From positions 1 through 59,649 of the IMG/VR virus record IMGVR_UViG_3300034280_000211: a stretch of 59,649 nt of DNA; one strand, written 5' to 3'. Within the stretch, counting starts at the first letter, position 1. Every line of letters begins with the position of its first letter. The position numbers were made by a program, and so were the translations under genes. This document shows, piece by piece, positions 20,497 to 26,599 of this stretch. This stretch comes from a virus. Under the pieces are notes generated by a model. The model ran no database searches. It was not told where the DNA came from and saw only the letters and a list, made by a program, of their open reading frames with translations.

Positions 20497-20921
20497 GCCT
20501 CACCCCCATCGTCAAAGATGTCCGGGTGGTTCCCCATCATGTACGCGACGACTGGAGTGCCTGTTTTATAGACAGACTTGTACATGCGCCAGAACCTCTC
20601 TTGTCCGCCGCAGAGTTCGACCATCGTCTTCCAATCGTGCGGCGTCTTGCTGATGTCATTACCGTCCGCATTGCAATACTCAATCTCTAAATCGGTTGCG
20701 GGGATCTGCTCAACGAGACCAGAGTTTCCCCACCACTCAGAGTCAAACTCTGGTAATCCCTGCATAAAAACGCATGTGCCCGATACTCGCAAGTATTCAA
20801 AAGCCGATGGATTCCCGTACTCGTCCATGGTGTCAAATAGGTCTGCAATGCTGCTGACAACAGCAACTCCAAGCAAGTTGCCGCTGTTGTCGCCGCGCTC
20901 ACGAATCAAATAAGTTCTCAT
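20493..20921 (-). CDS. Hypothetical protein (142 aa)
   Basis: A mixed alpha/beta protein beginning MRTYLIRERGDNSGNLLGVA, with LRVSGTCVFMQGLPEFDSEW and a C-terminal acidic end. It overlaps the downstream gene by four bases and follows the PD-(D/E)XK candidate gene by a few bases. No family recognised. Confidence 0.7.
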   Translation of the reverse strand: MRTYLIRERGDNSGNLLGVAVVSSIADLFDTMDEYGNPSAFEYLRVSGTCVFMQGLPEFDSEWWGNSGLVEQIPATDLEIEYCNADGNDISKTPHDWKTMVELCGGQERFWRMYKSVYKTGTPVVAYMMGNHPDIFDDGGEA

Positions 20922-20924
20922 GCT

Positions 20925-21542
20925 TCACCCCATGTGCTTTCTAGTTTTCTTCTGAGTCTTTCCATCTCGGCCTCCAGCATCCGGATGCGTTTTCGCAACG
21001 TATCGTTCTCTTTCCTCAACCTCTCCTCCTCCTCGGACGAAGAGACTGGTGTCTCCATCTACGAACTCCAGGAAATCTTGCGGGTACAGGTACTGTTCCA
21101 ACTCATCTGCGTGGCGTAGGTGCTCCTTCGGTGCTACGAGCATCCCCATGTCATGACCGCGAGTGCGGTCCTTCACCGTCTTCTCTTCCCATGAATCATC
21201 CCTGTCTAGAGGCGTGATCCACACCCACTTGCCTGTCACCGAAGACAGGAACACATAGGCAAATGGATGAATGAACTCCCGGCCCAGGCCGCGTGTGTCG
21301 TCTACGAACACGGTCGGGTACGGAAAGTCGTCCGGACACGTAAACTTCAGACTCCGTTCTTTAATCTCCACGGACATGAGGACTGCTGCGTCTGGCGTGC
21401 CGCAGTGATCCAATGTCTTGCTGTGATTAGTCAGCAAGAGCTTCTTGCCGTGAGCCGCCGACCGGCCGGAGTCGCGCTGGGAATCAACCCAAGCGCGCTC
21501 CGCACGGTGGCCGCTGTTAAGAGCCGCTCGGAATTGCCGCAT
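20925..21542 (-). CDS. PD-(D/E)XK-type nuclease candidate (205 aa)
   Basis: I place the start at 21542, overlapping the previous gene by 26 bases; the frame is open further upstream. The segment CGTPDAAVLMSVEIKERSLK has the PD...ExK arrangement (Asp of TPD, Glu and Lys of VEIK), and RLSGREFIHP-like residues (RGLGREFIHPFAYVFLSSVT) follow. Its N-terminal RAERAWVDSQRDSGRSA resembles the opening helix of restriction-endonuclease-like folds. A Lys/Arg-rich coiled tail closes it. The nuclease call is moderate. Confidence 0.6.
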   Translation of the reverse strand: MRQFRAALNSGHRAERAWVDSQRDSGRSAAHGKKLLLTNHSKTLDHCGTPDAAVLMSVEIKERSLKFTCPDDFPYPTVFVDDTRGLGREFIHPFAYVFLSSVTGKWVWITPLDRDDSWEEKTVKDRTRGHDMGMLVAPKEHLRHADELEQYLYPQDFLEFVDGDTSLFVRGGGEVEERERYVAKTHPDAGGRDGKTQKKTRKHMG

Positions 21543-22044
21543 AGTTCCAACCAGTCCATTGGTAGGATTGAATCTCCACCCGATCAGGAGAAACGCTCTC
21601 CCAACGGTCCTCACGCTGCCGTATCTCCTTGGCCATCGCGAGGATTTCTTCGGGACTTGGGTCACCCGGCTGGTAACCGTCGTCCAGATACTCCATCCAG
21701 TCCGGGATAAACTCAGCCGTGCGAAGTGCGTCGGCGTCGTCACGCACGCCGTGCGCCCACCACAGCGGCTTGCCAAACCATTCCGCGATGTCCTCGTCGG
21801 TAATGTCAGGCACCCTCATGGCCACCAGAGCCAGACGTTCCTGAGACGGAACCTTCCCGCAGTGACGCAGGATTCGGAGGACGCCAACAGTTGCGGCCTT
21901 TCCCAATCCCAGGCTCTTGCCCACCGTCATCGGCGGCTCGCCGTTGACGATCACGCGATGGTACAACTGCCCAGCGAAAAGGAGCGGACAGTAGACTGCA
22001 TACTCTTCGCCAAAAATTGGGGCGTACATGTCCCGCTTTCTCAT
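21517..22044 (-). CDS. Hypothetical protein (175 aa)
   Basis: The ATG at 22044 has an excellent AAGGAGGAG site. The protein includes GEEYAVYCPLLFAGQLYHRV, MTVGKSLGLGKAATVGVLRI and WWAHGVRDDADALRTAEFIP. A Gly- and Lys-rich loop (GKSLGLGKA) looks P-loop-like but is not a proper Walker A. It lies between the helicase and a nuclease candidate, so a role in DNA metabolism is plausible. Family not recognised. Confidence 0.7.
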   Translation of the reverse strand: MRKRDMYAPIFGEEYAVYCPLLFAGQLYHRVIVNGEPPMTVGKSLGLGKAATVGVLRILRHCGKVPSQERLALVAMRVPDITDEDIAEWFGKPLWWAHGVRDDADALRTAEFIPDWMEYLDDGYQPGDPSPEEILAMAKEIRQREDRWESVSPDRVEIQSYQWTGWNYAAIPSGS

Positions 22045-22135
22045 AACTCTCCTCCTTGGTAAACGTCTCCGGAAACACATGCGGGATTTCAAACACCTCC
22101 CGCACCACAGCATCAATTAAGTCTGGCTCGCTCAC
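21806..22135 (-). CDS. Possible small protein overlapping the helicase end (GTG start)
   Basis: A GTG at 22135 opens MSEPDLIDAVVREVFEIPHV with FPETFTKEES, good protein-like sequence for about 30 codons in the gap before the 22044 start. The frame then continues inside the 175-aa gene for about 80 low-complexity codons. It may be a real overlapping gene, a short gene with a late frameshift, or chance. Confidence 0.3.
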   Translation of the reverse strand: MSEPDLIDAVVREVFEIPHVFPETFTKEESYEKAGHVRPNFWRRVCSLLSAPFRWAVVPSRDRQRRAADDGGQEPGIGKGRNCWRPPNPASLREGSVSGTSGSGGHEGA

Positions 22136-23144
22136 GGCGATCCCTTTCCTTTCTGAACAGGTTCTTCACCCAGCCCTCACGTAGGTCACGGCAGGCCCAA
22201 TGGATGTAGCCATTCGTTAACTCCGACATCTTCATGCCGGCGTACTTGCCCTTCAGCGGGTTGAAGTAAGTGCCGACGCACCGCGACCCGGCGCCAATGT
22301 CAAACTCGCGGCGGCGAATACTTCCAGATGCCTGCCCCCTGGTAGCGGCGCGGCGGGCTTCGATCTCCAACGCCAACTTCCGCTTGGCCTCTTCCTCCGC
22401 ACGCAGGGCAGCAAGCTCCGCTTCCGTCAGTGGAGCCTTGGCCTCCGCCGCACGGCGCTTCACCTCCTTCACAACCTCTGGCCCGGCCTGGACAAACATG
22501 TCCACGGCCGTGACGAGACGGTGATCCAGGCTGGCGTCGGTGCAGTCAACAATTTTGAAGTGCGGCTTGGCGCTCTCGGCTATGCGTTGCCGGCGGAGGT
22601 CGGGAGTGGAGCCCTGGAAATCGACCACTCCCGGCAATGGACGAGTAGCGCGGCCAACACACTGGAGCCAAAAGCTCCGAGAGCGAGTTGGTCTTCCGAG
22701 TATGAGTGTTGCAGTTGGAGGGAAGTCGAAGCCAACGGCCACAACTTGGCAATTAACCAGCACCTGAACATCTCGCGTCTTAAAACGTCGCAGATTCTCT
22801 CGGCGTTCATCCTCGTCCTGTTTGCCATGCACATAAACTGACGGAATTCCGTAGTTATTGTTGAGGTAATGGCACACCCCGGCAGCCGCAGCCACGCCCG
22901 CAGTGAACACCACGGTCTGGCCTTCCATCTCTTCCTGAGTGATCAGGCAGATTCGCTGAAGGGTTGCTTCTTTGACCATCTCGTCAGCCAGTGCGGATTG
23001 TTTAAAGTCGTCGCCTACGATTGCTATTCCGCTGAGATCCAAGGAGGCAACCTTGGAGATGCGACAGACGGGGGGCACGGACCAGCCGTTGTCGATTGCC
23101 CATCGGAGGTCGTAGTTACACAAGGATTGTTCGTAGAACTGCAT
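22113..23144 (-). CDS. DEAH helicase, C-terminal half (RecA-like domain 2)
   Basis: The 343-aa frame holds SLCNYDLRWAIDNGWSVPPV, EMEGQTVVFTAGVAAAAGVC, VLVNCQVVAVGFDFPPTATL and SRSFWLQCVGRATRPLPG, the motifs of the second helicase lobe including the QxxGRxxR arginine finger, then a charged coiled coil and a C-terminal region. It lacks Walker A and B, which are in the next frame upstream. ATG 23144 has an ideal site (GGAGG, 8-base spacer), so it can be made alone. Alternatively it is joined to the upstream half by a -1 shift at 23147-23153. Confidence 0.85.
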   Translation of the reverse strand: MQFYEQSLCNYDLRWAIDNGWSVPPVCRISKVASLDLSGIAIVGDDFKQSALADEMVKEATLQRICLITQEEMEGQTVVFTAGVAAAAGVCHYLNNNYGIPSVYVHGKQDEDERRENLRRFKTRDVQVLVNCQVVAVGFDFPPTATLILGRPTRSRSFWLQCVGRATRPLPGVVDFQGSTPDLRRQRIAESAKPHFKIVDCTDASLDHRLVTAVDMFVQAGPEVVKEVKRRAAEAKAPLTEAELAALRAEEEAKRKLALEIEARRAATRGQASGSIRRREFDIGAGSRCVGTYFNPLKGKYAGMKMSELTNGYIHWACRDLREGWVKNLFRKERDRRERARLN

Positions 23145-23629
23145 AGTAAACCCCTCCCGTCCATCCGAAATGGAGTCGCCGTAAACCCAGCAATCATCGC
23201 CCCGTCGTTTTGAAAGTAACGCAACATCTCAACCACTGGCTCACTGCACATCAGGTGAGCCTCGTCCACAATCACCAACTGAAAATCACGGAACCGCTTG
23301 TAGCGCGGCTCCCCGCCCCGCCGGCTGAGTAGCGTCTGCTTCGATGCCACAATCACCTTGCTGGGGTAATCCTCTTCCGCACGGAAGTCGGCCATCTCAA
23401 CATCAGGATCCTGCTCTGTGATGTCCCGCACCTTTTCAATCGCCTGCCAGACCAGCTCACGCATCGGGCAGATGATCAACGTCCGACCAAGAATCCGTGC
23501 AGCCAATGTCACAAAGATCACGGTCTTGCCAGCACCCGTAAACAAGCCGTTGAGCGTGGAGGTAACACCACGATCCATAGCCTGGAGGTTGGCGGTAACA
23601 ATCTCTTCTTGGTAGTCACGGAGTTCCAT
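23024..23629 (-). CDS. DEAH helicase, N-terminal half (RecA-like domain 1)
   Basis: Motifs are FTGAGKTVIF (Walker A, residues 31-40), LIICPMRELV (Ia), VIVDEAHLM (DEAH at 122-125) and GFTATPFRMDGRG (motif III). After Gly160 the zero frame continues 41 low-complexity residues to a stop at 23024, while the rest of the helicase lies in the -1 frame. The sequence at the switch is G GGT TTA, a canonical slippery heptamer, so a full UvsW- or superfamily-2-like helicase of about 500 residues could be made by frameshifting. A terminator ends just before the start codon and no ribosome-binding site is visible. Confidence 0.85.
   Translation of the reverse strand: MELRDYQEEIVTANLQAMDRGVTSTLNGLFTGAGKTVIFVTLAARILGRTLIICPMRELVWQAIEKVRDITEQDPDVEMADFRAEEDYPSKVIVASKQTLLSRRGGEPRYKRFRDFQLVIVDEAHLMCSEPVVEMLRYFQNDGAMIAGFTATPFRMDGRGLLCSSTNNPCVTTTSDGQSTTAGPCPPSVASPRLPPWISAE
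23147..23153 (-). promoter_or_regulatory. Candidate -1 ribosomal frameshift heptamer (G GGT TTA)
   Basis: Read in the zero frame of the N-terminal half, GGGTTTA is placed as G GGT TTA (GGT is codon 160). A -1 slip gives GGG TTT and the next codon, ACT, is in the frame of the C-terminal half, with ATG following it. The Shine-Dalgarno-like GGGAGGGG at 23158-23151 overlaps the site and could stimulate slipping or start the second frame. An indel in the assembly or an ordinary mutation is the alternative. Confidence 0.5.
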
Positions 23630-23631
23630 AA

Positions 23632-23678
23632 GAAAAAACCCGGGGGCGAGGAGGGACGGGGGTTGCCTCGCCCCCGGG
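23632..23678 (-). terminator. Intrinsic terminator abutting the helicase start
   Basis: A 13-bp perfect stem (23639-23651 with 23666-23678, GGGGGCGAG core) has a 14-base loop and is followed on the minus strand by six T and CTT, leading straight into the helicase ATG at 23629. It lies just beyond the ssb stop at 23685. It should reduce transcription from exonuclease, erf and ssb into the helicase, or act as an attenuator. Confidence 0.85.
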
Positions 23679-23684
23679 GAGCCA

Positions 23685-24014
23685 TCAGAAGGTGGCGAAC
23701 TCCTCCTGGGGCTCAGGGCGCTTCCCTGCGCCCAACAACGTGAGGGAGCGGACGGCCAAAACCATCTTGCTCTTCTTCTGTCCGTCCTTCTCCCAGGACT
23801 GCTGATCCAGTTCCCCGGTCACGCAGACCTGACAGCCTTTGACGAGGTACTCCAGTACGCCGCCGATACGCCAGTGATCGCAGTCCAAGAACATGACCTT
23901 GTCCTTGCGGCCATTGACCGCGATGGAGTAGCGACCGACCTCGGTCTCGCCGACCATCTTGGACTCAGCGTCCTTAGTGATCCGCCCAGTAAACGTGCAG
24001 ACATTCGTATCCAT
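23685..24014 (-). CDS. ssb: Single-stranded DNA-binding protein
   Basis: The OB-fold pattern is clear: TNVCTFTGRITKDAESKMVG, RYSIAVNGRKDKVMFLDCDH, GGVLEYLVKGCQVCVTGELD and QQSWEKDGQKKSKMVLAVRS. At 109 residues it has the OB domain and only a short acidic-aromatic tail (EEFATF), the usual tip that binds partner proteins. It coats single strands during replication and recombination and works with the ERF protein encoded directly upstream. Confidence 0.9.
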   Translation of the reverse strand: MDTNVCTFTGRITKDAESKMVGETEVGRYSIAVNGRKDKVMFLDCDHWRIGGVLEYLVKGCQVCVTGELDQQSWEKDGQKKSKMVLAVRSLTLLGAGKRPEPQEEFATF

Positions 24015-24016
24015 GA

Positions 24017-24652
24017 TTACGCCTCAACTTTCTGATAGGTGTCATCAAACTTCTTCTGGATCCGTTCCAGAACCGCCTTCGGGCATGCCTTCTCCAACAC
24101 ACGCTGCTTCACCAACGAGACAACCTTCTTTGCCTCGTCCACGCTCTTGGCTTCCGCGAGCGCCTTGGTCGCCTTGCTCTCAATCTCCATCCCCTTGGTG
24201 ACGGCATCCGCCTCCGACGAGCGGGCCGTGTGCTGCACGGAGTTGCCGTCGTCGTCAGCCTCACCGGAGAAACCTCCGGTGAGCGCCATGAGGAGCGTCC
24301 GCTTGGCATACGTCATCGCCGCGCCGAAGCCCTGCATGTCACCCTTCGGATTGACAAGCGGAGCTACGCCTGAGATGTACTGACCGCTGCTGTGCCGGAG
24401 CGTGCCGACCAGCACCCACTGCGAGCCTGCGAGACCCGGACGAAAATCGGGAAGCGCAATCCCGTTCTTTGTCAGCGGGCCACGCAGGGACTCGCAGCAT
24501 TGAGCAAACGAACTGAACTTGCTGCGGAAGTGCGGGTTCGCACTATCCAGAGCAACGGCCTGGTACTCCGATTGAGCCTTGGCCAAAGCCTTCGTCAGTT
24601 CAGCCGTCTCCGGCGAACTACTGGGCCCGAGAATGAATTGATTGTCCATCAT
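24017..24652 (-). CDS. erf: ERF-family single-strand annealing protein
   Basis: The start at 24652 is the first of two ATGs overlapping the exonuclease stop, with GGAGGAGG upstream. AQSEYQAVALDSANPHFRSK, FSSFAQCCESLRGPLTKNGI, SGQYISGVAPLVNPKGDMQG and FGAAMTYAKRTLLMALTGGF are the diagnostic segments of ERF recombinases. The C-terminal 70 residues are helical and charged. It anneals complementary single strands, pairs with the exonuclease upstream and the SSB downstream, and is likely to drive phage recombination and genome circularisation. Confidence 0.9.
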   Translation of the reverse strand: MMDNQFILGPSSSPETAELTKALAKAQSEYQAVALDSANPHFRSKFSSFAQCCESLRGPLTKNGIALPDFRPGLAGSQWVLVGTLRHSSGQYISGVAPLVNPKGDMQGFGAAMTYAKRTLLMALTGGFSGEADDDGNSVQHTARSSEADAVTKGMEIESKATKALAEAKSVDEAKKVVSLVKQRVLEKACPKAVLERIQKKFDDTYQKVEA

Positions 24653-25497
24653 ATAAGCACCTCCTCCTTCTTCTGTGCCCACGGCGGAATCACTAACTCC
24701 GTGATCTCGCCAAACGTCGCGGGCGTGTAGATCCCCGTCTCTCTCCGCAAACGAACTTCCTCCATGACTCGCTCCATACGCCGGCCGGCTTCCTCCACAA
24801 CTTCCTGTGGGAGGTAGAACACTTGGCAATCAAACGGCGGCACCGAATGAACAAACACAAACGGCATGCGGAAGTGATCCATGCCCATCGCCATCGCGGC
24901 ACGGACATAAAGCCACTCTTGTTCCGAGTAGCCGTATGAAAACACGCTGCGGTACAACTCGTCCCACGGCGCGGAGGTGGACTTCAGGTCCCACCAGTAG
25001 TCGATGGCACAACCGTCAGGCCGGACCTTCACGCGGTGGCCGTTGATCTCGCAGAAGACAGAGACCTGAGTCTCCACCGTCTCCTTCACACACCTCAGTG
25101 CAGCAGGGTTCGCAAGCAGGGACTCCGCCATCGTGCGGAGTTTGAATGCGTACTCCTCGTTGCAGGCAATCTTGCCCGTGGCGACCGTCTCGGCTTCCCA
25201 CTCCTTGTACGCCTTCGTCCCACGCCGGCCGTCAACGCCTAGCACATCAGCCGGGGCAATGGCCAGGAGCTTGTCCATCTCCTTGCCGTCGCAAATCTCC
25301 ATGACGAGCGTGTCGAAGTCGGATCCCAGGCTTGTGGCGCTGTTGCCTTCAAAGATTCTGTGGCCCAGGTCCAGCCACCTTTGAGCGAATCCACCACCCT
25401 TCAGTACGGCGACAAAAAAAGACCGCGAATCGAAATCGTTCTGTGCGAAGTAGTCGGCGTTCGCCATGCCGACAACCTTCCTTGGCAACGTGTCCAT
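24649..25497 (-). CDS. RecE/Cas4-like PD-(D/E)XK exonuclease (282 aa)
   Basis: The start at 25497 has AGGAGTGAACGT upstream. The segments GHRVKVRPDGCAIDYWWDLK and STSAPWDELYRSVFSYGYSE give the Asp and DxK of the PD-(D/E)XK fold and a Q-like helix motif (YSEQEWLYVRAAMAMGMDHF). An N-terminal GHRIFEG and EGNSATSLGSDFDTLVMEIC supply the first helix. It should resect double-stranded ends to give ERF and SSB their substrate. The next gene starts in its stop codon. Confidence 0.8.
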   Translation of the reverse strand: MDTLPRKVVGMANADYFAQNDFDSRSFFVAVLKGGGFAQRWLDLGHRIFEGNSATSLGSDFDTLVMEICDGKEMDKLLAIAPADVLGVDGRRGTKAYKEWEAETVATGKIACNEEYAFKLRTMAESLLANPAALRCVKETVETQVSVFCEINGHRVKVRPDGCAIDYWWDLKSTSAPWDELYRSVFSYGYSEQEWLYVRAAMAMGMDHFRMPFVFVHSVPPFDCQVFYLPQEVVEEAGRRMERVMEEVRLRRETGIYTPATFGEITELVIPPWAQKKEEVLI

Positions 25498-25507
25498 ACG
25501 TTCACTC

Positions 25508-25699
25508 CTAGTTCTTAGACCGAATCCTCTGAAGACGGCGGTAGGCGGCGATGAAATCGCCAAGCTGTCCCAAGGCCAGCAGGGTCAGTGCAAAGCCGGA
25601 CCAGCGAAGAAAAATGAAGGTGGTCAGCGCGGCCAGATAGGCGGCGCTAAGAATGGGGTAGTCCCGGGAGAAAACCCCTGCCAGCCATGCGTAGACAAC
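25508..25699 (-). pseudogene. Possible truncated membrane-protein ORF
   Basis: The last 60 codons of a minus-strand frame ending at 25508 read like a real membrane protein (PILSAAYLAALTTFIFLRWS, then GFALTLLALGQLGDFIAAYR and a basic end), and the stop lies just before the exonuclease ribosome-binding site. No ATG, GTG or TTG start is visible in a sensible place; upstream the frame runs into the tRNA-like sequence and the antisense of the integrase. It may have lost its start at the attachment site, or use a rare start. Confidence 0.4.
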
Positions 25700-25713
25700 T
25701 GAGCTACGCGCGC
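25689..25713 (-). other. tRNA-like sequence, candidate attachment-site core
   Basis: On the minus strand GCGCGCGTAGCTCAGTTGT matches the start of many tRNA genes (acceptor strand, TA, D-stem GCTCAGTTG). The following bases do not complete a tRNA. It also forms a 6-bp hairpin (GCGTAG/CTACGC, 9-base loop). It lies 62 bases from the integrase start, where phage attP sites are expected. Integration into a host tRNA gene is the obvious hypothesis. Confidence 0.45.
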
Positions 25714-25725
25714 GATTGTGGGGGC

Positions 25726-25753
25726 TTGACCCCTCTCCTGGGACGGATATCTT
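25726..25753 (+). promoter_or_regulatory. Sigma70-type promoter of the integrase
   Basis: TTGACC (25726-25731) and TATCTT (25748-25753) are 16 bases apart, about 20 bases upstream of the integrase ATG. The spacing is slightly short but both boxes are good. Confidence 0.6.
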
Positions 25754-25774
25754 CTCCCCCCCGAGAGCTACACC

Positions 25775-26599
25775 ATGAGCCTGCTGAACCTCGTTGACCT
25801 GTACTGCAATCACGTTGGGGCCTCGCTGGGCTACCGATGGCAACTGATCGTTTTGGTCAGGCGTCTGGCAGAGTGGACGGTCACCGATTTGACCGTGCCC
25901 CAGATTGACGCATACCTCACCACCGCACTCGCCAAACTCTCGCCGTCCACTGTCCAGAACCATCGGAGAATGTTGGGGACACTCCGCCGATTCGCCCTCC
26001 GGGAGGGCCTTGCGGTGGATCAATGTACACGCACGCTGCGGCGAGTCAAGACGATCTGCCCGAACCCGATTGCGTGGACCCAGGCGGAAATTTCTCACTT
26101 GGTGGAGGTCGCCCGCGAGATGCCTGGACGCACGGCCTACTGCAACCTGTGCGAGGTGCTGCCGGCTTACGTGATCGTGGCCTACACCACTGGGCTTCGT
26201 GCCGGTGACATGCTGTCTATTCGCCATGACCAGATCCGTGGTGATCGCCTGTCCCTGGTGATCCACAAAACCAATCAGCCGCATGTTGCCGTGCTGACTG
26301 ATCAGTGCCTCGCTGCAATCCGTGAATTGCCCCGGCGAGGTGGGCGTATATTTGGCGACCTCATCCCTTGCCGTCAACTCTCACGGCATTTTCGCCGCCT
26401 AGTCCTGCGGGCTGGGATGGCAGGAAGTAGCAAGTTTCTGCGGAGATCCAGCGCAACTTTCGCTGAATTAAACGGGATAGACGCCACTGGACACCTGGGT
26501 CACAGGACGGCCCAGATGAAGAGGCACTACGTCGATATGGCGATCATGTCGCAAAATCGACGGGCCGTGCCCCCGCTAGAACTGGTTCACCACTCCTAG
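25775..26599 (+). CDS. int: Tyrosine recombinase (phage integrase)
   Basis: The 274-aa protein has a short N-terminal core-binding domain (PSTVQNHRRMLGTLRRFALR) and a catalytic domain with Arg142 (TTGLRAGDML), Lys165 (HKTNQPH), Arg223/224 (FLRRSSATFAELNG), His243 (HLGHRTAQ) and Tyr252 (KRHYVD). The usual His of the H-x-L-R box is replaced by Lys/Phe, seen in some diverged integrases. It should integrate the phage at the adjacent tRNA-like site. It has its own promoter and converges with the 26576 gene, overlapping it by 24 bases. Confidence 0.9.
   Translation: MSLLNLVDLYCNHVGASLGYRWQLIVLVRRLAEWTVTDLTVPQIDAYLTTALAKLSPSTVQNHRRMLGTLRRFALREGLAVDQCTRTLRRVKTICPNPIAWTQAEISHLVEVAREMPGRTAYCNLCEVLPAYVIVAYTTGLRAGDMLSIRHDQIRGDRLSLVIHKTNQPHVAVLTDQCLAAIRELPRRGGRIFGDLIPCRQLSRHFRRLVLRAGMAGSSKFLRRSSATFAELNGIDATGHLGHRTAQMKRHYVDMAIMSQNRRAVPPLELVHHS

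Noticed and set aside
25508-26377. 289-codon minus-strand frame antisense to the integrase
   Set aside because: Most of it is the shadow of the integrase gene; only the last 60 codons look like a real protein and these are listed separately.
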